6,496 bases of DNA, from NCBI GenBank assembly GCA_035299585.1, contig DATGWF010000091.1, positions 1 to 6,496 of the forward strand, in the 5' to 3' direction. The stretch's first letter is position 1. Each line of letters opens with the position of its first letter. The notes below the pieces were generated by a model. It made no database searches, was not told where the DNA came from, and saw nothing but the letters and a program-made list of their open reading frames with translations. Made by a program: the position numbers and the translations under genes. This DNA comes from DATGWF01 sp035299585. Its GTDB lineage: Bacteria > Actinomycetota > Actinomycetes > Actinomycetales > Microbacteriaceae. Shown here piece after piece: positions 1 through 5,880 of the stretch.

Positions 1-491
1 ATGTCGGTGCGAGCCATAATCAGAAAATTCGGGTCACGTCTCGCATCGACTGCTGCACGGATTCGCTTGACCGCGGTGTCCTCATCGACGACGGATTTAC
101 CGTCGAGGTGTCCGCAGCGCTTCGGGTTCACCTGATCCTCAATATGCAGGCCGGCGAGACCGGCATCTTCGAACTCCTGGACGCTGCGCGCCACGTTCAT
201 TGGCTCACCGAAGCCGGTGTCGGCGTCGATGATGGCGGGCAGGTCGGTCATCCGGGCAATTTGCTTGCCGCGTCCGGCCACCTCGGTCAGGGTGGTGAGG
301 CCGATATCGGGCAACCCCAGGTCGGCGGCGAGCACCGCCCCGGAAATGTAGACCCCGTCGAAGCCCTTTCGTTCGATCATGCGAGCCGAGAGCGGGTTGA
401 ACGCTCCCGGGAACCGCAGCAGCTCACCGCTCGCGAGTCGCGCACGGAAGGCCGCGCGCTTCTCGCTCGGCGAGACCTGGCTGTACAGCAT
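1..491 (-). CDS. prpB: Methylisocitrate lyase PrpB, N-terminal 163 residues (truncated by window edge)
   Basis: This cytoplasmic enzyme of the isocitrate lyase/PEP mutase superfamily cleaves 2-methylisocitrate to pyruvate and succinate, the last step of the methylcitrate cycle. The protein starts [12 protein letters not shown] and shows the family landmarks in order. FPGAFNPLSARMIE lies near residues 27-40, and GVYISGAVLAADLGLPD near 46-62 is typical of PrpB. IIDADTGFG at 87-95 carries the Mg-binding aspartates. The lyase signature KRCGH at 124-128 has the catalytic cysteine at residue 126, close to Cys123 of the E. coli enzyme. The visible part ends in LIMARTD at the window edge; the family is about 295-305 residues long, so a little under half is missing. 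The ATG at 491-489 shares its A with the prpD stop (TAATG), which implies translational coupling. A weak purine patch (CAGGG) lies about 10 bases upstream inside prpD. Isocitrate lyase itself is unlikely, given the short N-terminus and the PrpB-like motifs. Confidence 0.94.
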   Translation of the reverse strand, partial: MLYSQVSPSEKRAAFRARLASGELLRFPGAFNPLSARMIERKGFDGVYISGAVLAADLGLPDIGLTTLTEVAGRGKQIARMTDLPAIIDADTGFGEPMNVARSVQEFEDAGLAGLHIEDQVNPKRCGHLDGKSVVDEDTAVKRIRAAVDARRDPNFLIMARTD

Positions 492-2026
492 TAGAACAGG
501 CCCTGCGGGAGCGGAACCGAAGCGAGCACGCCGGTAGCGGCGACGATGGTGAGCCCGCCGAGCTCCTCCGGGCGGAGCTCCGGTAGACGCTGTGCGACAT
601 CGAGGAAGCGCTCGATTTCGGCCCCCTCGAGGACCGGCTCGGCGAGCATGCGGAACTTGTTGACGTAATCGGCCCGAGCGAACGGGCGCGCACCCAGCGG
701 ATGCGCGTCGGCAACGGCGATTTCGTCGACAATCTGGCGTCCGTCTGTGAGCGTAATGACGACGCGGCCACCAAAGGCTTTCTCGCGAATGTCAAGGGAG
801 TGGTAGCGGCGCGTCCACTCGGCGTCTTCGAGCGTCGTGGTCTTGTGCCAGAGCGCAACGGTGTCGGGTCGCGCGGCACGTTCCGGCAGGTAGGAGTCGA
901 CGTGGTGCCAACGGCCGTCCTGTAGAGCAACCGTGAAGATGTAGGGAATCGAGTGGTCGAGAGTCTCGCGACTGGCCGTCGGATCGTACTTTTGCGGGTC
1001 GTTCGCTCCTGAGCCAATGACGTAGTGGGTGTGGTGCGATGTGTGCAGCACGATGGAGGCGACGTTGGCCGGATCGAGCACCTCGGGGTGGGCGCTGTGC
1101 AGCTTCCGCGCGAGGTCAATCCAGGCTTGAGCTTGGTACTCGGCCGAGTGTTCCTTGGTGTACGAGTCCAGAATGGCCCGCTTTGATTCGCCCGCCTCTG
1201 GCAGCGGCACTTCGTAGCGGCCCTCGGGCCCGTCGAGGAGCCACGCGATGACGCCGTCTTCGCCCTCGTAGATCGGCACCGGGCTGGTCTGTCCGCGCAT
1301 GGCACGGTCGACCGCTTCGACGGCCATCTTGCCGGCGAAGGCCGGAGCGTGTGCCTTCCAGGTCGAAATCTCGCCCTTGCGCGACTGACGAGTCGCGGTC
1401 GTGGTGTGCAAGGCCTGGCCGATGGCCTGGAAGATGGTCTCTTCGTCGAGCCCAAGCAGGGTGCCGATGCCGGCCGCCGCGGAGGGTCCCAGGTGCGCGA
1501 CGTGGTCGATCTTGTGCTTGTGCAGAGAAATGCCCTTGACGAGATCGATCTGGATTTCATAGCCCGTGGCCAGACCGCGAACGATGTCGCGACCGGTCAG
1601 TCCGCGATGCGTCGCAAGATGCTGAGCAACGGCAACGATTGCCGGAATGTTGTCGCCCGGGTGCGAGTATTCGGCGGCGAGGAAGGTGTCGTGGTAGTCG
1701 AGCTCGCGAACGGCAACCCCGTTCGCCCAGGCCGCCCACTCCGGAGAGGTACGACGAGCCGTCGGTTCACCGAAGATGGTGGCCCCCTCGCCGTGCGCCG
1801 AGACGGCGTGGTCGAGTGCCTGGGAGCGCGCCGAAACCACCGGGCCGCGCGTGAGGGAAGCGGCCGCGACGGCGGCGTTGTCAATCACGCGGTTGACAAT
1901 CATGTCGGTCACGTCCGCGTCGACCTCGACCGGATCGGTGGCCAGTTTGGCGAACTTCGACGCCAGTTGGTCTTCCCGAGCGAGGTGTTCTTCGCTTCGG
2001 TATGAGCGAACCTGGTGCAGCTTCAT
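491..2026 (-). CDS. prpD: 2-methylcitrate dehydratase PrpD (MmgE/PrpD family)
   Basis: This cytoplasmic enzyme dehydrates 2-methylcitrate to 2-methyl-cis-aconitate in the methylcitrate cycle. The 511-residue protein is slightly longer than E. coli PrpD (about 483). It shows the all-helical MmgE/PrpD N-terminal domain: [20 protein letters not shown] at 107-126, the family's best conserved active-site stretch, then [22 protein letters not shown] near 171-192, [20 protein letters not shown] at 213-232 and [14 protein letters not shown] at 251-264. The C-terminal part includes [10 protein letters not shown] at 291-300 (compare the PAEFHSQ stretch of enterobacterial PrpD), and [26 protein letters not shown] near the end. 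It needs no metal or Fe-S cluster, unlike aconitase-type AcnD. The start ATG at 2026-2024 is preceded by AAGGAG (2040-2035) at 8 bases. It overlaps the stop of the upstream regulator as ATGA, so the genes are co-translated. MmgE or another family member is formally possible, but prpB next door and prpE nearby settle the role. Confidence 0.94.
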   Translation of the reverse strand: MKLHQVRSYRSEEHLAREDQLASKFAKLATDPVEVDADVTDMIVNRVIDNAAVAAASLTRGPVVSARSQALDHAVSAHGEGATIFGEPTARRTSPEWAAWANGVAVRELDYHDTFLAAEYSHPGDNIPAIVAVAQHLATHRGLTGRDIVRGLATGYEIQIDLVKGISLHKHKIDHVAHLGPSAAAGIGTLLGLDEETIFQAIGQALHTTTATRQSRKGEISTWKAHAPAFAGKMAVEAVDRAMRGQTSPVPIYEGEDGVIAWLLDGPEGRYEVPLPEAGESKRAILDSYTKEHSAEYQAQAWIDLARKLHSAHPEVLDPANVASIVLHTSHHTHYVIGSGANDPQKYDPTASRETLDHSIPYIFTVALQDGRWHHVDSYLPERAARPDTVALWHKTTTLEDAEWTRRYHSLDIREKAFGGRVVITLTDGRQIVDEIAVADAHPLGARPFARADYVNKFRMLAEPVLEGAEIERFLDVAQRLPELRPEELGGLTIVAATGVLASVPLPQGLF

Positions 2027-2691
2027 GCGATGTTCTCCTTGAGTGGGGACTGTTGGGCAGCAATGGTGGCGAGCGCGTTCTTGAGGCTCATATGCAGGTG
2101 GATGCTCGTCGCGTGACGGGCAAGGGCGACATCGCCGTCGATGATGGCCTCACAAATGAGCAAGTGTTCCTCGGCTGCTTTGCGCAACCGCGCGGGATCG
2201 GTTGCCGCGAGACGCCGAACTCGAGCGGAGTGGGTTCGAACGTTTCGGAGGGCGGCGCTGAGGTAGGCGTTGTCGATAGTGGCGTCGATGGCGTCGTCGA
2301 AGTCGGCGATGACGTCGTAGTAGCGATGGATGCCGTCCGCTCCCTCTTCAAGAAGTTCGCTGGCATGTTCAAACCGGTCCTTCAATTGCTTGAAGACAGC
2401 CGGATCGCGCTTGACGGCCGCGACCTTGGCCGCGTGTTCCTCGAGTGCCTCGCGCAGTTCGTAGAGTTCGGCGATGTGCTCGGTTGAAAACTCAGCGACC
2501 TCGAGGCCCCTACCGTCACTTGCTGACACGAGGCCGTCAGCGACAAGACGTGAGAGCGCCTCGCGAAGCGGGGTTCGGGAGACGCCGAGGCGTTGCGCCC
2601 ACTCCACTTCGGCGAGCACCGTTCCCGCCGCGAGCTTGCCGTCGAGAATGGCTTCGCGCAGAGAGCGGTAGGCGCGGTCTGACGCTCGCAT
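2023..2691 (-). CDS. GntR-family transcriptional regulator, FadR/FCD subfamily; candidate local regulator of the prp genes
   Basis: The 222-residue protein has an N-terminal winged helix-turn-helix. [23 protein letters not shown] covers about residues 6-28, and the recognition helix region [18 protein letters not shown] spans 37-54, both classic GntR signatures. An all-helical FCD-type effector domain follows at about 75-205 ([14 protein letters not shown] at 75-88, [14 protein letters not shown] at 131-144, [14 protein letters not shown] at 174-187, a terminal His-rich helix near 193-200). The start chosen is ATG at 2691-2689 because GGAGGGAA sits 5 bases upstream. The frame stays open to an ATG at 2772, but that start would lie upstream of the predicted transcription start and add 27 residues unlike the family. 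In FCD domains, Asp and His of a DxxFH motif bind a metal; here these positions read I128 and D132, while H176 and H198 remain. Being first in the operon, it probably controls its own synthesis as well as prpD, prpB and divergent prpE. The effector (2-methylcitrate, propionyl-CoA or another acid) is not visible from sequence. Confidence 0.92.
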   Translation of the reverse strand: MRASDRAYRSLREAILDGKLAAGTVLAEVEWAQRLGVSRTPLREALSRLVADGLVSASDGRGLEVAEFSTEHIAELYELREALEEHAAKVAAVKRDPAVFKQLKDRFEHASELLEEGADGIHRYYDVIADFDDAIDATIDNAYLSAALRNVRTHSARVRRLAATDPARLRKAAEEHLLICEAIIDGDVALARHATSIHLHMSLKNALATIAAQQSPLKENIA

Positions 2692-2741
2692 CCGGTTCCC
2701 TCCGCTCCAGTTTTCGGGAGGACTCTCGTGCCGCCCGCAGT

Positions 2742-2752
2742 CAATGTATACA
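2742..2752. promoter_or_regulatory. Candidate GntR operator 1 (left arm)
   Basis: CAATGTATACA contains the perfect 8-bp palindrome TGTATACA (2745-2752). It is an exact inverted copy of the element at 2808-2818. Palindromes with GT and AC half sites a few bases apart are the usual form of FadR/FCD-type GntR operators. It overlaps the proposed -10 box of the regulator-prpD-prpB promoter, the position expected for repression. Confidence 0.7.
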
Positions 2753-2772
2753 CGACTCGCAGATTTTCGCAA
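2745..2772 (-). promoter_or_regulatory. Candidate promoter of the regulator-prpD-prpB operon
   Basis: On the minus strand TTGCGA (2772-2767) is followed after 16 bases by TATACA (2750-2745). An alternative -10 reading is TACATT (2748-2743) with an 18-base spacer, which fits the actinobacterial TAnnnT form. Transcription would start near 2738, giving a leader of roughly 47 bases before the ATG at 2691. The -10 lies inside operator 1. The assignment rests on consensus similarity and the mirror-image partner only. Confidence 0.55.
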
Positions 2773-2787
2773 TTGGTGCGCGGCAAT

Positions 2788-2815
2788 TTGCGATTTGAGC
2801 CAGATTCTGTATACA
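2788..2815 (+). promoter_or_regulatory. Candidate prpE promoter
   Basis: TTGCGA (2788-2793) and TATACA (2810-2815) are 16 bases apart, with TACATT (2812-2817) at 18 bases as an alternative -10. The two boxes and the spacing are identical to those of the opposing promoter. Transcription would start near 2822 and give a leader of about 55 bases before the prpE ATG. The -10 lies inside operator 2. Confidence 0.55.
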
Positions 2816-2818
2816 TTG
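2808..2818. promoter_or_regulatory. Candidate GntR operator 2 (right arm)
   Basis: TGTATACATTG is the exact reverse complement of the element at 2742-2752. Its TGTATACA palindrome (2808-2815) is centred at 2811.5, which is 63 bp from the centre of the left copy. It overlaps the proposed -10 box of the prpE promoter. The conserved flank (TTG on the outer side) is also shared, so the match goes beyond the palindromic core. Confidence 0.7.
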
Positions 2819-2827
2819 GCGACACGT

Positions 2828-2849
2828 GACCGCGTGCAGGCGCGTGGTC
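2828..2849 (+). other. Possible small hairpin in the prpE leader
   Basis: GACC and GCG (2828-2834) can pair with CGC and GGTC (2841-2849) across a 6-base loop, with a 2-base bulge at 2844-2845. That gives seven base pairs, nearly all G-C. It ends 17 bases before the AGGGGG ribosome site, so it does not hide the site. There is no U-tract, so it is not an intrinsic terminator. It may be chance in GC-rich sequence. Confidence 0.25.
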
Positions 2850-2866
2850 GATCAACCTCAACGGCG

Positions 2867-2879
2867 AGGGGGCACCATG
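2867..2879 (+). promoter_or_regulatory. prpE ribosome binding site deciding the start
   Basis: AGGGGG at 2867-2872 lies 4 bases before ATG 2877-2879. The same frame is open to a GTG at 2826, but that lies only a few bases past the predicted transcription start and lacks a ribosome site. The residues it would add (Arg-rich, MTACRRVVDQPQRRGGT) do not resemble an acyl-CoA synthetase N-terminus. The ATG is therefore preferred. Confidence 0.75.
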
Positions 2880-4775
2880 ACAGGGCGATACCAGCTCGAA
2901 TATGACCGAAGCGTGCAGGACCCGAACGGGTTCTGGCTGGACGCAGCCCGCACGATTACATGGGACACACCCCCGACAATCGCGCTCGATGCGAGCAATG
3001 CTCCACTGACGCGCTGGTTCACCGATGGCCGCTTGAACATCACCGTCAACGCACTCGACCGCCATGTCGCGGAAGGTCGCGGCAACCAACTCGCCCTCGT
3101 CTACGACTCGGCCATGACCGGGACGCGGCGGCACTACACCTATAAGCAGCTCCTCGCACGAGTTGAACAGTTTGCCGGAGTGCTTGTGCGCAACGGCGTC
3201 AGCGCGGGAGACCGCGTTGCCATCTACTTGCCGATGACACCCGAAGCGGTGTTCGCCATGCTCGCCTGTGCTCGCATCGGCGCCGTCCACTCGGTCGTGT
3301 TCGGCGGGTTCGCCGCCAACGAGTTGGCCGTGCGTCTCGACGATGCCGAGCCGACCGTGCTCATCACCGCTTCCGGCGGACTCGAACCCGGCAAGACGGT
3401 CGAATATCTCCCGCTCGTCGCGGCCGCGCTCGACCGCTCGAACGGATCGGTCCGGACAGTCATCGTGAAACACCGGACATCAATCGGGGGTTCGGCTGCC
3501 GACTGGGATGGTCAGCGTGCGGAACAGTGGCTCGACTGGGACGAGGAAATGGCACTCGCCGAACCAACCGGTCCGACGAGCATGGCCGCAACCGACCCGC
3601 TGTACGTGCTCTACACCTCGGGAACCACGGGTACACCGAAGGGCGTCGTGCGAGACACCGGTGGCTACGCCGTCGCTCTGGCGTGGTCGATGGAACACAT
3701 CTACGACATTCACGAGGGCCAAGTGATGTGGACCGCTTCGGACGTCGGTTGGGTCGTGGGACACAGCTACATCGTCTACGGGCCGCTCATTGCTGGCGCA
3801 ACAACGCTGCTGTACGAGGGCAAACCCGTGGGGACACCCGACGCAGGCGCGTTTTGGCGAATTGTCGAGGAGCACAACGTCGAAGTGCTGTTCACTGCTC
3901 CGACCGCGATCCGAGCTATCCGGCGCGTCGACCCCGAGCTCTCCGAATTGAAGAAGTGGGACATCAGCACGCTTCGCACCCTCTTCGTTGCGGGCGAGCG
4001 CTGCGACACCGAGACGTATCACTGGATCAACGAGGGCTTGCACTGCCCCGTCGTTGACCACTGGTGGCAGACCGAAACCGGCTGGGCCATCGCCGCAAAT
4101 CCTCGCGGCTTGGACACCCTTCCCATCAAGCCGGGCTCGCCAACCGTCCCAGTTCCTGGCTACCACGTCCGCATCGTCGATGGAAAGGGCCGCGACGTCC
4201 CGGCCGGCACCGAGGGAAACATCGTCATCGATCTCCCGCTTCCTCCCGGAACACTGCCGACGCTCTGGGGCGGAGACGAGCGCTTTGTCTCGTCGTACCT
4301 CACGGCCTTCCCCGGGACGTACACGACCGGTGACTCGGGCTATTTCGATGAAGACGGGTACCTCTATGTCATGGGGCGCACCGACGATGTCATCAATGTC
4401 GCCGGCCACCGGCTCTCCACCGGGACGCTCGAGGAAGCCATCAATCACCACCCCGCTGTTGCCGAGGTGGCGGTCATTGGCGTGGCGGACGAACTCAAGG
4501 GCCAGCGCGCAGTGGGATTTGTCACGCTCAAGGCCGGACATGCCATGAGCCAAGACGCTTTGACTCCGGAGATTGTTCAACTCGTGCGTGACACGGTCGG
4601 CCCGGTTGCCGCGTTCAAGGACGTCTACGTCCTGGAGCGACTGCCAAAAACCCGGTCGGGAAAGATCCTGCGCAAGACAATGCGCCAGATTGCCGACGGC
4701 GACGAAGTCAAGGTTCCCGCGACCATCGAGGACGCCAGCGTGCTCGATTCCGTTCGAGCTGTGCTCGGCGTCTAA
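2877..4775 (+). CDS. prpE: Propionyl-CoA synthetase PrpE (AMP-forming acyl-CoA synthetase)
   Basis: This cytoplasmic ligase converts propionate, ATP and CoA to propionyl-CoA, AMP and PPi, feeding the methylcitrate cycle. The 632-residue protein is close to the roughly 628 of enterobacterial PrpE. It opens with an acetyl-CoA-synthetase-type N-terminal segment (near residues 1-60). The adenylation domain follows, with the P-loop TSGTTGTPKG at 247-256, continuing into VVRDTGGYAVALAWSM, a stretch characteristic of PrpE-type enzymes. GWVVGHSYIVYGPL is near 287-300, and the nucleotide-binding core WWQTETGW is at 396-403. YTTGD at 482-486 and the hinge region GRTDDVINVAGHRLS at 500-514 come next. 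The C-terminal domain ends with TRSGKILRKTMR, where K596 matches the catalytic lysine (Lys592 in Salmonella PrpE) that is acetylated to switch such enzymes off. Acetyl-CoA synthetase is the main alternative, but the motifs and the linked prpD/prpB favour propionate. It is transcribed divergently from the regulator. Its stop overlaps that of the convergent threonine aldolase gene by 4 bases. Confidence 0.95.
   Translation: MTGRYQLEYDRSVQDPNGFWLDAARTITWDTPPTIALDASNAPLTRWFTDGRLNITVNALDRHVAEGRGNQLALVYDSAMTGTRRHYTYKQLLARVEQFAGVLVRNGVSAGDRVAIYLPMTPEAVFAMLACARIGAVHSVVFGGFAANELAVRLDDAEPTVLITASGGLEPGKTVEYLPLVAAALDRSNGSVRTVIVKHRTSIGGSAADWDGQRAEQWLDWDEEMALAEPTGPTSMAATDPLYVLYTSGTTGTPKGVVRDTGGYAVALAWSMEHIYDIHEGQVMWTASDVGWVVGHSYIVYGPLIAGATTLLYEGKPVGTPDAGAFWRIVEEHNVEVLFTAPTAIRAIRRVDPELSELKKWDISTLRTLFVAGERCDTETYHWINEGLHCPVVDHWWQTETGWAIAANPRGLDTLPIKPGSPTVPVPGYHVRIVDGKGRDVPAGTEGNIVIDLPLPPGTLPTLWGGDERFVSSYLTAFPGTYTTGDSGYFDEDGYLYVMGRTDDVINVAGHRLSTGTLEEAINHHPAVAEVAVIGVADELKGQRAVGFVTLKAGHAMSQDALTPEIVQLVRDTVGPVAAFKDVYVLERLPKTRSGKILRKTMRQIADGDEVKVPATIEDASVLDSVRAVLGV
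4772..4775. other. Convergent stop-codon overlap of prpE and the threonine aldolase gene
   Basis: The plus-strand TAA (4773-4775) and the minus-strand TAG (4774-4772) occupy the same four bases. There is no intergenic space and I see no hairpin followed by a T-run on either side. Transcription from each gene probably either reads into the other gene as antisense or ends by a factor-dependent route inside coding sequence. Confidence 0.85.
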
Positions 4776-5830
4776 GCACCGACCGCCTGCAACTCACGAC
4801 AAATCAGATCGACGAACGCATCGACGTCGCGTTCGGTGGTGTCAAAGGCACACATCCAGCGGACTTCACCGCGGGCTTCATCCCAGTCGTAGAACCGCAC
4901 GTGTTCCCGCAGGGTGTCTGCGACACCCGGCGGTAGCGTGGCGAAAATCGCGTTCGCCTGCGTCGGCTGAGTGAATCCGAGACCTGGCGCGCGGCCCTCC
5001 GAAATCGCCGCTTCAAGGGCGACACGCAACCGTGCCGCCATCGCGTTCGCATGGCGTGCGCTGCGCAACCACAAATCACCCTGCATGAGCGCCACAAGCT
5101 GCGCGGAGATGAAGCGCATCTTGCTCGCCAGTTGCATGTTGAACTTGCGGATGTACTTCAATCCGACAACCGCCTCGGGGGTGAGCGCGACCACGGCTTC
5201 GCCGAACATGATGCCGTTCTTTGTGCCACCGAACGACAGCACGTCAACCCCCGCGTCACGAGTAAACGCTCGGAGCGGGAGATTCAGCGCGGCCGCGGCA
5301 TTGGCGATTCGAGCACCGTCGAGGTGGAGCAACATGCCCTTTGCGTGCACGTGGTCGGCGATGGCCCGGATTTCCTCCACGCTGTAAACCGTGCCGAGCT
5401 CGGTGGTCTGCGTGATCGAGACCACCAGCGGTTGCGCTCGGTGTTCGAAGCCCCAACCGAAGGCCTCCGTGTCGATGAGCGCCGGTGTGAGCTTGCCGTC
5501 TTCGGTTGGGACCGGCAGAAGTTTGATGCCGGCAACCCGCTCGGGCGCGGCCCCCTCGTCGGTGTGAATGTGCGCGTGGCTGCTGCAAATGACCGCACCC
5601 CACGGGGGGAGCATGGCTTGGAGCGCCGTGACATTTGCGCCGGTTCCGTTGAACACGGGAAAGACCTCAATTGGTTCGCCGAAGTGCTCGGCGAGCACGC
5701 CTCGCAATTGCGCGGTGTGTTCGTCGTCCCCGTAGGCGATGGCGTGGCCGTGGTTCGCTGCCGCGAGCGCCTCAAGAATTTCGGGGTGCACGCCGGCGTA
5801 GTTGTCGGATGCAAAGGTGCGATTCGTCAC
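4772..5830 (-). CDS. ltaE: Low-specificity L-threonine aldolase (PLP-dependent beta-eliminating lyase family)
   Basis: This cytoplasmic PLP enzyme of the aspartate aminotransferase fold (type I) cleaves L-threonine, or L-allo-threonine, to glycine and acetaldehyde. The 352-residue protein is of normal family length. It begins MTNRTFASDNYAGVHPEILE, the usual SDN-x-x-G-x-HP start. It continues with YGDDEHTAQL near 33-42, FPVFNGTGANVTAL at 57-70 binding the cofactor phosphate, and AHIHTDEGAAPE at 86-97, where H87 should stack on the PLP ring. HLDGARIANA at 169-178 supplies D171 and R174, and SFGGTKNG at 199-206 has the PLP lysine K204. Start: GTG at 5830-5828 is the only option, because an in-frame TAG lies four codons upstream. 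GGAGGA directly abuts this GTG, an unusually tight spacing. The stop TAG overlaps the prpE stop on the opposite strand. No functional link to propionate is evident. A related PLP lyase such as phenylserine aldolase cannot be excluded. Confidence 0.9.
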   Translation of the reverse strand: MTNRTFASDNYAGVHPEILEALAAANHGHAIAYGDDEHTAQLRGVLAEHFGEPIEVFPVFNGTGANVTALQAMLPPWGAVICSSHAHIHTDEGAAPERVAGIKLLPVPTEDGKLTPALIDTEAFGWGFEHRAQPLVVSITQTTELGTVYSVEEIRAIADHVHAKGMLLHLDGARIANAAAALNLPLRAFTRDAGVDVLSFGGTKNGIMFGEAVVALTPEAVVGLKYIRKFNMQLASKMRFISAQLVALMQGDLWLRSARHANAMAARLRVALEAAISEGRAPGLGFTQPTQANAIFATLPPGVADTLREHVRFYDWDEARGEVRWMCAFDTTERDVDAFVDLICRELQAVGA

Positions 5831-5880
5831 TCCTCCAGGCTAGTGGTGACGCGCCGGGATTTCGGCGGCAGAATAGGCAC
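5831..5880. promoter_or_regulatory. Short divergent gap between the threonine aldolase and SDR genes
   Basis: These 50 bp must hold, or overlap, the promoters of both divergent genes. On the minus strand TATTCT (around 5875-5870) fits the TAnnnT form of a -10 box, but I find no well-spaced -35 partner. On the plus strand there is no convincing -10/-35 pair and only a weak AGGC just before the ATG. No inverted repeat like that at 2742-2818 is present, so shared control with the prp genes is not supported. Confidence 0.4.

Larger units (their letters stand above)
2692..2876. promoter_or_regulatory. Divergent control region between the regulator-prpDB operon and prpE
   Basis: This 185-bp gap separates the start codons of the minus-strand regulator operon and plus-strand prpE. 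It is clearly more AT-rich in its middle than the flanking genes. It is built as an imperfect mirror image about position 2780. From the centre outward on each side come TTGCGA, a 14-base spacer, then TGTATACATTG. The outermost parts hold the two leader sequences and their ribosome sites. No open frame of interest lies inside. The arrangement fits coordinated control of both transcription units by one DNA-binding protein, most simply the GntR-family product encoded alongside. That link is an inference from symmetry and position. Confidence 0.8.

Noticed and set aside
424..1560. Long open frame of 378 codons on the minus strand within prpD and prpB
   Set aside because: It is the same strand but another frame of prpD, and its translation is an Arg/Ser/Thr/Pro-rich shadow with no domain. 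PrpD in the overlapping frame is unmistakable.
1349..2005. 218-codon plus-strand frame antisense to prpD
   Set aside because: Low-complexity Arg/Gly/Val-rich translation with no motif, fully inside prpD.
2692..2772. N-terminal extension of the GntR regulator from the ATG at 2772
   Set aside because: The strong GGAGGGAA just before the ATG at 2691 and the position of the operator and promoter make the downstream start far more likely.
2764..2796. Central inverted repeat of the control region as an intrinsic terminator
   Set aside because: The stem is only six exact pairs with a 15-base loop and no T-run, and it lies between two divergent promoters.
2826..2876. GTG start of prpE at 2826
   Set aside because: It lies only a few bases after the predicted transcription start, has no ribosome site, and would add an Arg-rich tail absent from acyl-CoA synthetases.
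2382..3473. 363-codon minus-strand frame spanning the control region, the regulator and the 5' part of prpE
   Set aside because: It crosses the divergent promoter region and overlaps two clear genes in other frames; there is no domain and no ribosome site of note.
3480..4580. 366-codon open frame antisense to prpE
   Set aside because: GC-rich codon bias in prpE leaves few stops on the opposite strand. The product shows no recognisable motif and prpE has all its family motifs.
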